Source of the DNA: CAZWVA01 sp964636885
GTDB lineage: Bacteria; Desulfobacterota_D; UBA1144; Nemesobacterales; CSP1-2
NCBI GenBank assembly: GCA_964636885.1
Contig: CAZWVA010000011.1
Span: 1 to 51,448, forward strand
Direction: 5' to 3'
DNA length: 51,448 bases
Below, piece by piece: positions 18,177 through 26,073 of the stretch. The first letter of the stretch is position 1, and each line of letters starts with the position of its first letter. The position numbers and the translations under genes were made by a program. Below the pieces are notes generated by a model. The model saw nothing but the letters and a program-made list of their open reading frames with translations, searched no databases and was not told the DNA's origin.

Positions 18177-19490
18177 CTACTTACTACATTTGCCTATTCC
18201 AATACCAAAATACTCAAACCCCAGAGCCTCGAGCCTCTTGGGGTTATATAGGTTCCTACCATCGAATATAACGGGAGACTTCATGAGCCTCTTCATCTTT
18301 TCAAAATCCGGCTGTCTGTACTCATTCCATTCCGTATGGATGACAAGAGCATTGGCATCATTACAGACATCGTAGTTGGATTTCGCATATTGTACCTTAT
18401 TTCCAAAATACTCCCTCGCCTTATCCATCGCAACCGGGTCATGTACAGAAACCTCAGCCCCAAAAGAGAGGAGATTATCGATTATAAAAAGAGAAGGCGC
18501 TTCCCTTAGGTCATCGGTCTTAGGCTTAAAAGAAAGCCCCCAGACACCGAATCTCTTTCCCTTTATGTCCCCCTTAAAGTACATCTTTATCTTCCTCCAG
18601 AATAATTCCCTTTGCGCAGTATTGACCTCGTCCGTAACCCTACATATTTTAAGGTCGTAATTCAGTTTCTCGGCCGTCTTTATCAGTGCCTTAACGTCCT
18701 TTGGAAAACACGAGCCTCCGTAACCGATCCCAGGGAAAAGGAAGGAATTCCCTATTCTACTATCGGAACCTATTATCACCCTTATCTCGGACGCATCTGC
18801 CCCTAGGAGCTCGCAGAGGTTCGCCATTTCGTTCATGAAAGAGATCCTTGTGGCAAGCATCGCGTTTGCGGCATATTTCGCCAATTCCGATGACCTTATA
18901 CTCACATTTATAACCGGATTGCTTGTTCTTACAAAGGGTGAGTAGAGCTCCTTGAGTATTCCAGCAACCGAAGCCTTGTCAGTTCCAATCACCACCCTAT
19001 CGGGTTTCATAAAATCATCAACAGCGGCTCCCTCCTTAAGGAACTCCGGATTTGATGCAACATCAAACTCAACATCCGTAATCCCTTTTATGACATCCCG
19101 AACCATCTCGGTAGTTCCAACAGGAACCGTGCTTTTGGTAACTATGATTTTATAGTCATTCAAATACCGTCCTATTGATCGGGCTACATCTAGGACGGCT
19201 CCAATATCGGCCGAACCATCGCCGTTTGGTGGCGTACCGACCGCAATAAAAATTATAAAAGACCTCTGTACGGCTTCTGAAATGTCGGTAATAAAACGGA
19301 GGCGCCCTTCTTTTAGGTTTCTCTGGACGAGTTCATCAAGACCAGGTTCATAAAAGGGGACCTTACCGTTTTCGAGGCTCCTGATCTTCTCCTCATCTAT
19401 ATCAACGCATATCACGTTATTCCCGCTTTCTGCAAAGCAGGCCCCCGTTACCAAACCGACGTATCCCGTCCCAATGATACCTATGTTCAT
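18177..19490 (-). CDS. ugd: UDP-glucose 6-dehydrogenase
   Basis: A 437-residue UDP-glucose/GDP-mannose dehydrogenase family member. It has the NAD motif GIIGTGYVGLVTG (4-16), STVPVGTTE (120-128), NPEFLKEGAA, and the catalytic nucleophile Cys261 in GYGGSCFPKD. The reaction is UDP-glucose plus 2 NAD+ to UDP-glucuronate. GGGGG is nine bases before the ATG. A copy of the conserved regulatory box is about 164 bases upstream, so this gene probably starts a transcription unit that runs through the sugar genes. It is followed by uxs. Confidence 0.93.
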   Translation of the reverse strand: MNIGIIGTGYVGLVTGACFAESGNNVICVDIDEEKIRSLENGKVPFYEPGLDELVQRNLKEGRLRFITDISEAVQRSFIIFIAVGTPPNGDGSADIGAVLDVARSIGRYLNDYKIIVTKSTVPVGTTEMVRDVIKGITDVEFDVASNPEFLKEGAAVDDFMKPDRVVIGTDKASVAGILKELYSPFVRTSNPVINVSIRSSELAKYAANAMLATRISFMNEMANLCELLGADASEIRVIIGSDSRIGNSFLFPGIGYGGSCFPKDVKALIKTAEKLNYDLKICRVTDEVNTAQRELFWRKIKMYFKGDIKGKRFGVWGLSFKPKTDDLREAPSLFIIDNLLSFGAEVSVHDPVAMDKAREYFGNKVQYAKSNYDVCNDANALVIHTEWNEYRQPDFEKMKRLMKSPVIFDGRNLYNPKRLEALGFEYFGIGIGKCSK

Positions 19491-19653
19491 TACTCGATGC
19501 CCCCTAGATATATTTAATTAAATATTACCCAATGGAATTCCTAAAAAGTAACCCAAAACGATGTGAGCATATAGCGCTCCGCCGTTTGACTTACATTTTA
19601 GTATGGGCTTAAGGCGACGATAGTGCTAAATAGATAATCTATCCCGGATAATA

Positions 19654-19723
19654 ATCAATTGGACTTTGGTTAGGTAATTATCTAGGAAAAGTGTTAAATC
19701 GGGAAAGAGATAATACTTTAGTC
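19654..19723 (-). promoter_or_regulatory. Conserved box B plus upstream half-box, ahead of ugd
   Basis: Bases 19654-19672 read ATCAATTGGACTTTGGTTA on the plus strand, nearly identical to the copies at 931 and 22440. A second element, ACTTTAGTC at 19715-19723, lies 61 bases further from the gene. On the minus strand the box ends in TTGATT, a possible -35. The next gene downstream is ugd (start 19490). Confidence 0.6.
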
Positions 19724-19775
19724 CTAGTTGTTAAATCCAAGGGGATTTTAGTAGCAAATACACTAACCAGAACCA

Positions 19776-19812
19776 AAGTCGCTAATCCGACTTAGTCGTG
19801 ATATAAACGACT
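19776..19812. repeat. Tandem pair of inverted repeats downstream of glmS
   Basis: AAGTCG at 19776-19781 pairs with CGACTT at 19788-19793 (six-base spacer). Immediately after it AGTCGT at 19794-19799 pairs with ACGACT at 19807-19812 (seven-base spacer). They could be protein-binding dyads related to the GACTT boxes nearby, or weak RNA stems behind glmS. There is no U-run to support a terminator. Confidence 0.5.
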
Positions 19813-19880
19813 TCTCACCGCGCTTATTGGTAATGGCGATTTACAGAACCGCTCTATGAGACAGAACTATGTAAGATGCA

Positions 19881-21716
19881 CTACTCAACTGTAACGCTTT
19901 TAGCCAGGTTTCTTGGTTGATCTATATCGCACCCTCTATTTCTGGCAATGTAATAAGCAAACAGTTGAAGCGGGATCGTAAAGAGAACAGGACGCAGAAA
20001 TTCATTGGTTTCGGGCACATAAAAAACATGATCGACTTTTTCCCCTATTTCCTCGCACCCTTCGTCCGTGATGGCAATAACATTTGCCTCTCTGGCCTTT
20101 ACCTCTTCTATGTTGCTTAGCATCTTCTCATAAACCGAGTTGTGTGGGATAAGAGCAACTACAACCATATCCCTATCCACAAGCGCAATAGGGCCATGCT
20201 TCATCTCACCCCCGGCATATCCCTCGGCATGGAGGTACGATATCTCCTTTAATTTTAGTGCCCCCTCTAGGGCAATAGGATAAACTATCCCTCTTCCCAA
20301 AAAGAAATAGTCTCTTTTTTCCCAATAAAGGTCGGCCAGTTTCTTAATCTCTTCCTCCTTTTGGAGTATACCTTCGATCTTCTGGGGAATCGTGGTTAAC
20401 TCAGCCATCATCGAAGAGAAATCGGTATCGGATACCAGCCCCTTTACTCTTCCGAGATGTACGGCAAAGAGATAGAGGGCAACAAGCTGTGAGGTAAAAG
20501 CCTTTGTAGAAGCTACTCCTATTTCCGGGCCTGCATGGGTGTAGACTACGCCATCCGCTTCTCTTGTAGCACTACTTCCAACCACATTGCAAACCACGAG
20601 AATCCGCGACCCTTCCCCTTTGGCTTTTCTTATGGCTCCAAGGGTATCGGCTGTTTCACCGGATTGAGTAATACCTATTGTCAATGTACTACTATCTATA
20701 AGAGGCATCCTGTATCTAAACTCTGAAGCAAGGTCAACCTCGACCGGTATCTTGGCAATGGTCTCAATCATGAATTTCCCTACGAGAGATGCATGCCAAG
20801 AAGTTCCACAGGAGACTACATAAATCCTCGATATTTTTCTTAGTTCCTCATCGGATAAGTTAACGTCCTCTAGATTTACCTCCCCCTTTCCTAAAACCAA
20901 TCTCCCGCTAAAGGTGTTTCTCACAGCCTGGGGTTGCTCGTGGATCTCTTTTAGCATAAAATGCGCATAGCCGCTTTTTTCCGCGAGCTCCAAATCCCAA
21001 GGTATCTGGTAAACCGTCTCTTCTCTACGACTACCGCTACTTAGGTCTATTATTTCTGTCCCTTCTCTTTGGAGAACCACCAATTCGTTATCATTGATGA
21101 AAATGGCATCTTTTGTAATACTGAGTATCGCCGGTATATCCGATGCGAGGATGTATTCCTTATTTCCACGTCCAACAATTAGGGGACTACCCTTCCTTGC
21201 AGCGATAATGCTATCGGGATTCGTGGTACTTATCACCGCGATTGCATATGTTCCTTCTATCTCACTAAGAGCCCTTCTCACGGCTTCAGGCAGGTTTCCG
21301 TTATGTAGATACCTCTCAATAAGATGTGCAATAACCTCGGTGTCGGTTTCAGAGAGAAAAACGTGCCCTTCAGAAATGAGTACCCTCTTTAATAGGGCGT
21401 AATTCTCGATTATTCCATTATGCACGACCATCAACCTACCATGACAGTCGCAATGGGGATGAGAATTTACCTCGGTTGGCCTACCATGGGTAGCCCAACG
21501 CGTATGGCCAATTCCAATGTGGCTCTCGTGCTTCTCGTCTTTAAGAATGGATTCGAGGTTCGATAATTTACCCACCGTTTTTTTTAAGACCATGTTCCCA
21601 TTTTCATAAAACGCAACTCCAGCCGAATCGTAGCCACGATACTCTAGCCTTCTAAGACCCTCCACGAGTATTGGTACAGCGTTATTGGTTCCTATATAGC
21701 CCACGATTCCACACAT
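19881..21716 (-). CDS. glmS: Glutamine--fructose-6-phosphate aminotransferase (isomerising)
   Basis: A 611-residue GlmS. The N-terminal glutaminase begins with MCGIVGYIGT, so Cys2 is the nucleophile, and has RWATHGRPT and HNGIIENY. Two SIS isomerase domains follow, with SCGTSWHA, TQSGETADT and the C-terminal DQPRNLAKSVTVE. The enzyme makes glucosamine-6-phosphate, the first step to UDP-GlcNAc. The frame extends 15 codons upstream, but the ATG at 21714-21716 has GGAGGTGA eight bases before it and yields the required N-terminal Cys. It lies 41 bases after the receiver-only regulator gene, so amino-sugar supply appears to be co-transcribed with the regulators. Confidence 0.95.
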   Translation of the reverse strand: MCGIVGYIGTNNAVPILVEGLRRLEYRGYDSAGVAFYENGNMVLKKTVGKLSNLESILKDEKHESHIGIGHTRWATHGRPTEVNSHPHCDCHGRLMVVHNGIIENYALLKRVLISEGHVFLSETDTEVIAHLIERYLHNGNLPEAVRRALSEIEGTYAIAVISTTNPDSIIAARKGSPLIVGRGNKEYILASDIPAILSITKDAIFINDNELVVLQREGTEIIDLSSGSRREETVYQIPWDLELAEKSGYAHFMLKEIHEQPQAVRNTFSGRLVLGKGEVNLEDVNLSDEELRKISRIYVVSCGTSWHASLVGKFMIETIAKIPVEVDLASEFRYRMPLIDSSTLTIGITQSGETADTLGAIRKAKGEGSRILVVCNVVGSSATREADGVVYTHAGPEIGVASTKAFTSQLVALYLFAVHLGRVKGLVSDTDFSSMMAELTTIPQKIEGILQKEEEIKKLADLYWEKRDYFFLGRGIVYPIALEGALKLKEISYLHAEGYAGGEMKHGPIALVDRDMVVVALIPHNSVYEKMLSNIEEVKAREANVIAITDEGCEEIGEKVDHVFYVPETNEFLRPVLFTIPLQLFAYYIARNRGCDIDQPRNLAKSVTVE

Positions 21717-21757
21717 GTAGACACTCACCTCCAATGAAACGCGTCTTGAAAGATCAT

Positions 21758-22225
21758 TCACAATCCCCGAACAACAGAAACGGGGTTCCTAACGGGAAGA
21801 GAAAATCTGGAAATAACCTTTGCCATCATCTTTCTCTCTATCCATGCTTCCCCATTTATTAAGGCCCGTATCGATTTTATTAGCTCCGAAGCACTGGTAC
21901 TTTTAAGTATATACCCTAAGGAACCAGCACATACGGCTTCGAAAATCCTTTTCTCATCGTACTTTTCAACGAGTAGAAGCACAATTAGGGAAGGAGATTT
22001 TTCTCTGAGTAACCTGAGTATCCCAACCAGGTCTAGATTGAACATATTCATATCAAGAACCAAGAGGTCAGCTTGAACCTGACCTAAAATGAGCCTCTCA
22101 ATATCCCTAGGTTTAGTGATTTGGGCCACGATCTCTATACCTTCCTCAGAAGCCAATATGTTAAAAATAGCCTCTCGGTCCAAAGCGTACTCACAAGCCA
22201 ATACCAATCTGCTCTGGTGTGACAA
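21758..22225 (-). CDS. Receiver-only, atypical NarL-type response regulator lacking its DNA-binding domain
   Basis: A 155-residue protein that starts at a TTG with AAGGAGAGG just upstream. It aligns through its whole length with the receiver part of the regulator at 22611, ending shortly after the shared ERKMM-x-KV segment, where the paralogue goes on into a LuxR helix-turn-helix. The phospho-acceptor Asp survives in LLVLDMN and the Lys in GYILKST, but the usual Asp-Asp-His of the acidic pocket reads Cys-Glu-Tyr (LACEYA) and the conserved Ser/Thr is Leu. No remnant of a DNA-binding domain is visible in the 41 bases before glmS. It may act by pairing with the full-length paralogue. Confidence 0.75.
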   Translation of the reverse strand: MSHQSRLVLACEYALDREAIFNILASEEGIEIVAQITKPRDIERLILGQVQADLLVLDMNMFNLDLVGILRLLREKSPSLIVLLLVEKYDEKRIFEAVCAGSLGYILKSTSASELIKSIRALINGEAWIERKMMAKVISRFSLPVRNPVSVVRGL

Positions 22226-22270
22226 TTTCCTCTCCTTAAGTACGGTCTAAATAAAACAAATTTTACTACG

Positions 22271-22287
22271 GGTTTTAGCTAAAAACC
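22271..22287. repeat. Palindrome upstream of the receiver-only regulator gene
   Basis: GGTTTTAGCTAAAAACC is a 17-base near-perfect palindrome 46 bases before the TTG start at 22225. It could be an operator or a leader-RNA stem; sequence alone does not decide. Confidence 0.45.
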
Positions 22288-22439
22288 ACTCGCTCTACTT
22301 AGCCAAAAAACGAGTTTTCTCGGGGCTTATTTGTGAAACGAATGGATAGAAAAACCCTATGCTTCCGCAATTCACTTACAAGAGTGGAGTTCTGTTTTGA
22401 TTTTAGACGGATATACTTATCCCACCTTAATTAGGGTAA

Positions 22440-22510
22440 ATCAATTGGACTTTAGTTGAATTGATAATTAAAAATAAGTCTTATTAACCAAACGTGGTAT
22501 AACTTTAGTC
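22440..22510 (-). promoter_or_regulatory. Conserved box C plus upstream half-box, ahead of the receiver-only regulator
   Basis: Bases 22440-22458 read ATCAATTGGACTTTAGTTG on the plus strand. The second element, ACTTTAGTC, is at 22502-22510, 62 bases further upstream relative to the minus-strand gene. On the minus strand the box is AACTAAAGTC, CAA, TTGATT. The gene starts at 22225, about 215 bases downstream. Confidence 0.6.
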
Positions 22511-22610
22511 TGAAAGGCGATATAACTCTAGTATTATACAGTAACGGAATGAAAGATTTGTGCCTCACACTTAAAGCCCAAATCCATACAGAATAGAATA
22601 GGTACTTTGA

Positions 22611-23303
22611 TCAGCTTACGAATCCGTTTCGAAAACCATAGAGTATAAGCTCAGACCTATTCCTTACAGAAAGCTTCTTAAAGATCTTATACAGATGAAA
22701 CTTTACGGTTTTCTCGCTTAGATAAAGATCCTTTGCAATGTCTCTATTGCTTAGACCGTTTAAGACCAATTTTACGATCTTTGCTTCGGTTTCAGTGAGG
22801 TCATATATAGGGCTCTTTCTTTTTCTTCCCTTGTCTTTGGGAGAGGACGAAAATGCCTCCAAAACCTTTAACATCATCTTTCTTTCTACCCACAGCTCTC
22901 CATCATGTACGGATTTTATCGCCTTTGTAAGGTGTTTTGATTCGGTGTTTTTTAATATATACCCCCTCACGCCAGAACGAATGGCGTTTATGAGTGTGTT
23001 TTCATTATAGTCATTATCAACGATTAAGATCACCTTAGCATTTTTATTCTTTTTGAGTAGCTGGAGGATCTTTGTAAGGTTCAATCCTTTTAGATCAACA
23101 TCAAGAAGCAGTATATCGAATTTACAATCCTCACAGGATTGGACCAGATCTAACAAGTTAGAAACCCTATCAACTATCTGTATGTTCTTATCGTCCTCTA
23201 TTATCTTAGAGATCCCCTCTCTTAAAAGGGGATAATAGCAGGCTACCACCACTCTTATAGGATCACCTTCTCTCTCTGGATGATTTGAAATCCTTGTATT
23301 CAT
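22611..23303 (-). CDS. Atypical LuxR/NarL-family response regulator
   Basis: A 230-residue regulator with a receiver domain (about 16-140) and a LuxR helix-turn-helix (about 165-228: LTETEAKIVKLVLNGLSNRD, then LYLSEKTVKFHLYKIF). The phospho-acceptor Asp is kept in ILLLDVD and the Lys in GYILKNT. The metal-binding Asp-Asp-His reads Cys-Tyr-Tyr (VACYYPLLREG) and the conserved Ser/Thr is Ile, so normal phosphorylation is doubtful. GGGAGAG lies about eight bases before the ATG. It follows the NusG-like gene by 40 bases. It is the best local candidate to bind the repeated boxes of this locus (inference). Confidence 0.85.
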   Translation of the reverse strand: MNTRISNHPEREGDPIRVVVACYYPLLREGISKIIEDDKNIQIVDRVSNLLDLVQSCEDCKFDILLLDVDLKGLNLTKILQLLKKNKNAKVILIVDNDYNENTLINAIRSGVRGYILKNTESKHLTKAIKSVHDGELWVERKMMLKVLEAFSSSPKDKGRKRKSPIYDLTETEAKIVKLVLNGLSNRDIAKDLYLSEKTVKFHLYKIFKKLSVRNRSELILYGFRNGFVS

Positions 23304-23343
23304 TACTCGACTCTCCCTTTATTCAAACTAACGATAAATACCG

Positions 23344-23880
23344 CTATAACGGTTCTATATCAAGTACGTCAACCTCTATAGAAACAGACCTCTTTATTAG
23401 ATCTATGGAAATCACCAGTGTGTGTTTAGAGGATTTTTTCTTATCTATAATCTTTCCCACTATACCCTGAAGAGGCCCTCTCTTTATCATGACATCCCTT
23501 CCTATACCGAGATAGGGATAGGGATCATACTTTAGTTTGTTGTGAACGACCTTCATTATAGCTTCGATCTGCTCAGTGGGAACGGGGATTGGAATACCAT
23601 TACAGCCAACCAATCTTAAGACCCCCTTCGTATACATGACACTCTGGATATCGCTTAGGCCTATCCTTACAAACAAATAGGAGGGAAACAGTGGAACGTT
23701 TATTATCTTTTTACGATCCTTCCACTGGGATAACACCTCTCTCAGGGGAAGGAAAGCCGTAATACCCCTACTCTTTAAGATAGCTTCCGCCACTTTCTCA
23801 TGACGGCTTTTAGTATGAACGGCATACCATTTTGGCTCATCATAAGAAGCGAGTGATGGCAACACACCAGCCGATAACAT
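23344..23880 (-). CDS. NusG-paralogue transcription antiterminator (UpxY/RfaH-like)
   Basis: A 178-residue NusG-family protein with an N-terminal NGN domain (KWYAVHTKSRHEKVAEAIL, AFLPLRE, NVPLFPSYLFVRI) and a C-terminal KOW-type domain (GRDVMIKRGPLQGIVGKI). It has the layout of UpxY-like specialised paralogues, which sit first in capsule or exopolysaccharide operons and let RNA polymerase read through long transcripts. Its first-gene position fits that role for the 20-kb minus-strand block. AAGGAGG is present but 13 bases from the ATG, a long spacing, so a slightly later start is possible. Confidence 0.88.
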   Translation of the reverse strand: MLSAGVLPSLASYDEPKWYAVHTKSRHEKVAEAILKSRGITAFLPLREVLSQWKDRKKIINVPLFPSYLFVRIGLSDIQSVMYTKGVLRLVGCNGIPIPVPTEQIEAIMKVVHNKLKYDPYPYLGIGRDVMIKRGPLQGIVGKIIDKKKSSKHTLVISIDLIKRSVSIEVDVLDIEPL

Positions 23881-23925
23881 AGGTATAAACCAACCTCCTT
23901 AAGCAACAACTAAAGTTTTATACTA

Positions 23926-23989
23926 ATTTAAATGCAAGAATAACTAAAAGTCAACAGACTTTAGTTAGATTAAATATTAGACTAAAGTT
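23926..23989 (-). promoter_or_regulatory. Putative promoter and box D ahead of the NusG-like gene
   Basis: On the minus strand TTGACT (23949-23954) and TTAAAT (23926-23931) are 17 bases apart, a fair sigma-70-type promoter; the transcript would start near 23919 and include the AAGGAGG site. Just upstream of the -35, bases 23957-23966 read AACTAAAGTC on the minus strand, the same box as in A, B and C but two instead of three bases from the hexamer. Further related elements are at 23980-23989 and, nearer the gene, around 23908-23916. Confidence 0.55.
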
Positions 23990-24005
23990 ATAATTACTTA
24001 ACCCG

Positions 24006-25097
24006 CTAGCCTTTGACCTTAAAGATCTTCCCAGGAAGTTGTGTAATTAGGTCACCTATTTCCAAAGATAAAAGAACCGATAGAACCCTGGCCGGATCAA
24101 TCCCCGTTAATTTTATAATCTCGTCGATATGAAGGGGACCATCCTTAAGTACAGAATAAACCAACCTCTCCTCTTCAGAGAGGGAAGAAACGTCTTTATC
24201 CCGGTATTGTCCCTGCCCGAGTTTTCTAAGAGCCTCTATTTCAACCAATATATCCTCTACAGATTCAACCAACTTTGCACCCCGTTTTATCAGTTTATTG
24301 GTTCCTTGACTGAGTCGATTCCCTATGTTGCCTGGCACGGCAAATACCTCCCTATTTTGCTCCAGTGCAAAAGAAGCCGTAATAAGTGAACCGCTTTTAT
24401 CAGAGGCCTGAACAACAACGACGCCGAGTGAAAGGCCGCTTATCAATCTGTTCCTTTTGGGAAAATTCACAGAATCCGGAGCCGTTCCTAAGGGGAATTC
24501 CGATACAACTGCTCCCTGGTTTGATATGCACTCATACAGCTTTTTATTCTCCGGCGGGTAGATAATATCAAGCCCTGAACCCAGGACGGCTATAGTTCTT
24601 CCTCCCCTTTTCAAAGCCCCGCTATGAGCGATTGAATCTATCCCTCGCGCCATCCCACTTACAATGGTAACACCCCTTACCGCGAGTTCCACAGCAAGCT
24701 CTTCTGTAACAAACCTTCCATACCTATCAGGAGACCTAGTTCCAACAATGGCTATAGCGACGTCGTCTTCCACAAGAATATCTCCCTTCACATAGAGAAA
24801 AGGTGGAGGGTTATAGGTGTTAAAGAGGTTCCTTGGGTAGTTTGAATCGGTTAAAAGCACAAGCTTAAAACCCGATTTTTCGATTTTTGAAACCTCCCTT
24901 TCGGCCCTACTCCACTCGGAAAAACCCTTTATTGCCTGTATAGTTTTCTCTCCGATTCCCTCTACCTTCTGAAGATCAAGTGGATCGGCATCAAAGACCC
25001 TCTTAGGGGTACGGAATCTAGAAACGAGATTCCTGAATAGAACGTCCCCTACACCAACTACCATCTTTAGAGCAATCCAGTACTTTAATTCCTCCAT
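24006..25097 (-). CDS. dprA: DNA-processing protein DprA
   Basis: A 363-residue DprA. An N-terminal helix-hairpin-helix/SAM-like part (GVGDVLFRNLV, VEGIGEKTIQAI) is followed by the Rossmann domain with AIVGTRSPDRYG, SGMARGIDSIAHSGAL and FPKRNRLISGLS, and a C-terminal winged-helix DML1-like part. DprA protects incoming single-stranded DNA and loads RecA during natural transformation; it is also widespread in non-competent bacteria. I use the ATG at 25097, which gives the usual MEELKYWIALK start, in place of a TTG at 25103. It is separate from the polysaccharide block. Confidence 0.93.
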   Translation of the reverse strand: MEELKYWIALKMVVGVGDVLFRNLVSRFRTPKRVFDADPLDLQKVEGIGEKTIQAIKGFSEWSRAEREVSKIEKSGFKLVLLTDSNYPRNLFNTYNPPPFLYVKGDILVEDDVAIAIVGTRSPDRYGRFVTEELAVELAVRGVTIVSGMARGIDSIAHSGALKRGGRTIAVLGSGLDIIYPPENKKLYECISNQGAVVSEFPLGTAPDSVNFPKRNRLISGLSLGVVVVQASDKSGSLITASFALEQNREVFAVPGNIGNRLSQGTNKLIKRGAKLVESVEDILVEIEALRKLGQGQYRDKDVSSLSEEERLVYSVLKDGPLHIDEIIKLTGIDPARVLSVLLSLEIGDLITQLPGKIFKVKG

Positions 25098-25140
25098 AGA
25101 CAAAGCCTTAACTCCGCTTTAAGTAGAGTCAAAGAGAACG

Positions 25141-26070
25141 TTAAAAATCCCGATTAATCCCCTTATACAGCCTTCCCTGATAGGTATCCCTTCTTTCAAG
25201 CTCCTTCTCTATTCCACGGAGGATCTCGCCATGGGTTTTGTTCCATATAGGGGCTATCAAAAGATCACGCGGAGTATCGGTAAAGAGCCTTTCTACCACC
25301 TTTTCGGGGGACAGGCGTTCGAGGAACCGTGATATGAAATCGAGATACTCCTCGTAAGTAAAAAGGTGAAACGGCTTCTTTTCGTACATCCTAGCAAGAG
25401 GGGTGTTCTTTACGATATGTAGGTTATGTATCTTTATAAAATCTATATCTAATCTCGACACCTCATCAGCCATCTTAAGCATTTCGTCCTCGGTTTCAGT
25501 AGGAAAACCAACGATGACATGGGCCCCGATGTGTATCCCCCGCCCTTTGGTAAGGCGAATCGCATCGAGTACAGATTGATAGCTATGGCCCCGATTCATG
25601 AAATTCAGGGTTTTATCGTATATCGATTCGATTCCGTATTCCACGGTTACAAAAGAGCCTCTGGCCAACTCTTCAAATAGCCTTATCTTCTCCTCATCAA
25701 TACAGTCGGATCTTGTGCCTACCGTAATCCCTACAACACCATCATAAGAAAGAGCCTCTCTATATAGTTTCTCTAGCCTTTCGACACTGTCGTATGTATT
25801 GGTATAAGCCTGAAAGTAGATTATGAATCTCTCGGCCTTTAATCTCTTCCTCAAATATTCAATTCCGGTTTTAATCTGATGGTGAAGAGAAAACCGGGAG
25901 CGGGCGTAGGGAGGAACGAAGCTTTCATTGTTACAATAGACACACCCGCCACGGGCAAGGGTACCATCCCTATTGGGACACGTAAACCCCATATCCACCG
26001 AAACCTTATGAACCCGACAGCCAAATCTCTCTCTTAGATAGGTGCTATAGGAATTATAACGCTTGCCCAT
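25141..26070 (-). CDS. Radical SAM protein, YhcC/TIGR01212 type
   Basis: A 309-residue radical SAM protein with the spaced Cys set of the YhcC family in CPNRDGTLARGGCVYC (residues 30-45), which binds the 4Fe-4S cluster. Other family marks are YFQAYTNTYDS, ITVGTRSDC, VEYGIES, NRGHSY and HVIVGFPTE. Relatives are used in bacteria for undefined, perhaps tRNA-linked, reactions; I do not assign one. Its ATG is three bases after the nth stop, so the two are co-transcribed. Confidence 0.88.
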   Translation of the reverse strand: MGKRYNSYSTYLRERFGCRVHKVSVDMGFTCPNRDGTLARGGCVYCNNESFVPPYARSRFSLHHQIKTGIEYLRKRLKAERFIIYFQAYTNTYDSVERLEKLYREALSYDGVVGITVGTRSDCIDEEKIRLFEELARGSFVTVEYGIESIYDKTLNFMNRGHSYQSVLDAIRLTKGRGIHIGAHVIVGFPTETEDEMLKMADEVSRLDIDFIKIHNLHIVKNTPLARMYEKKPFHLFTYEEYLDFISRFLERLSPEKVVERLFTDTPRDLLIAPIWNKTHGEILRGIEKELERRDTYQGRLYKGINRDF

Positions 26071-26073
26071 ATC

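Larger units (their letters stand above)
19491..19880. other. 390-base intergenic region between glmS and ugd
   Basis: No credible gene is seen. The region carries the conserved box at 19654-19672, a second ACTTTAGTC element at 19715-19723, and a cluster of short inverted repeats near the glmS end (19776-19812). No U-tract terminator was recognised after glmS, and no clear -10 hexamer was found for ugd. Confidence 0.6.
22226..22610. other. 385-base intergenic region between the two response-regulator genes
   Basis: No credible gene is seen. It contains the conserved box at 22440-22458 with its upstream element at 22502-22510, a near-perfect palindrome GGTTTTAGCTAAAAACC at 22271-22287, and an ACTCG...CGAGT inverted repeat spanning 22288-22315. 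The long gap and the box suggest the short regulator gene has its own promoter. Confidence 0.6.

Noticed and set aside
19751..19770. Possible sigma-54 promoter upstream of ugd (minus strand TGGTTAG...TTGCT)
   Set aside because: GG-to-GC spacing is one base too long and the -24 half is poor.
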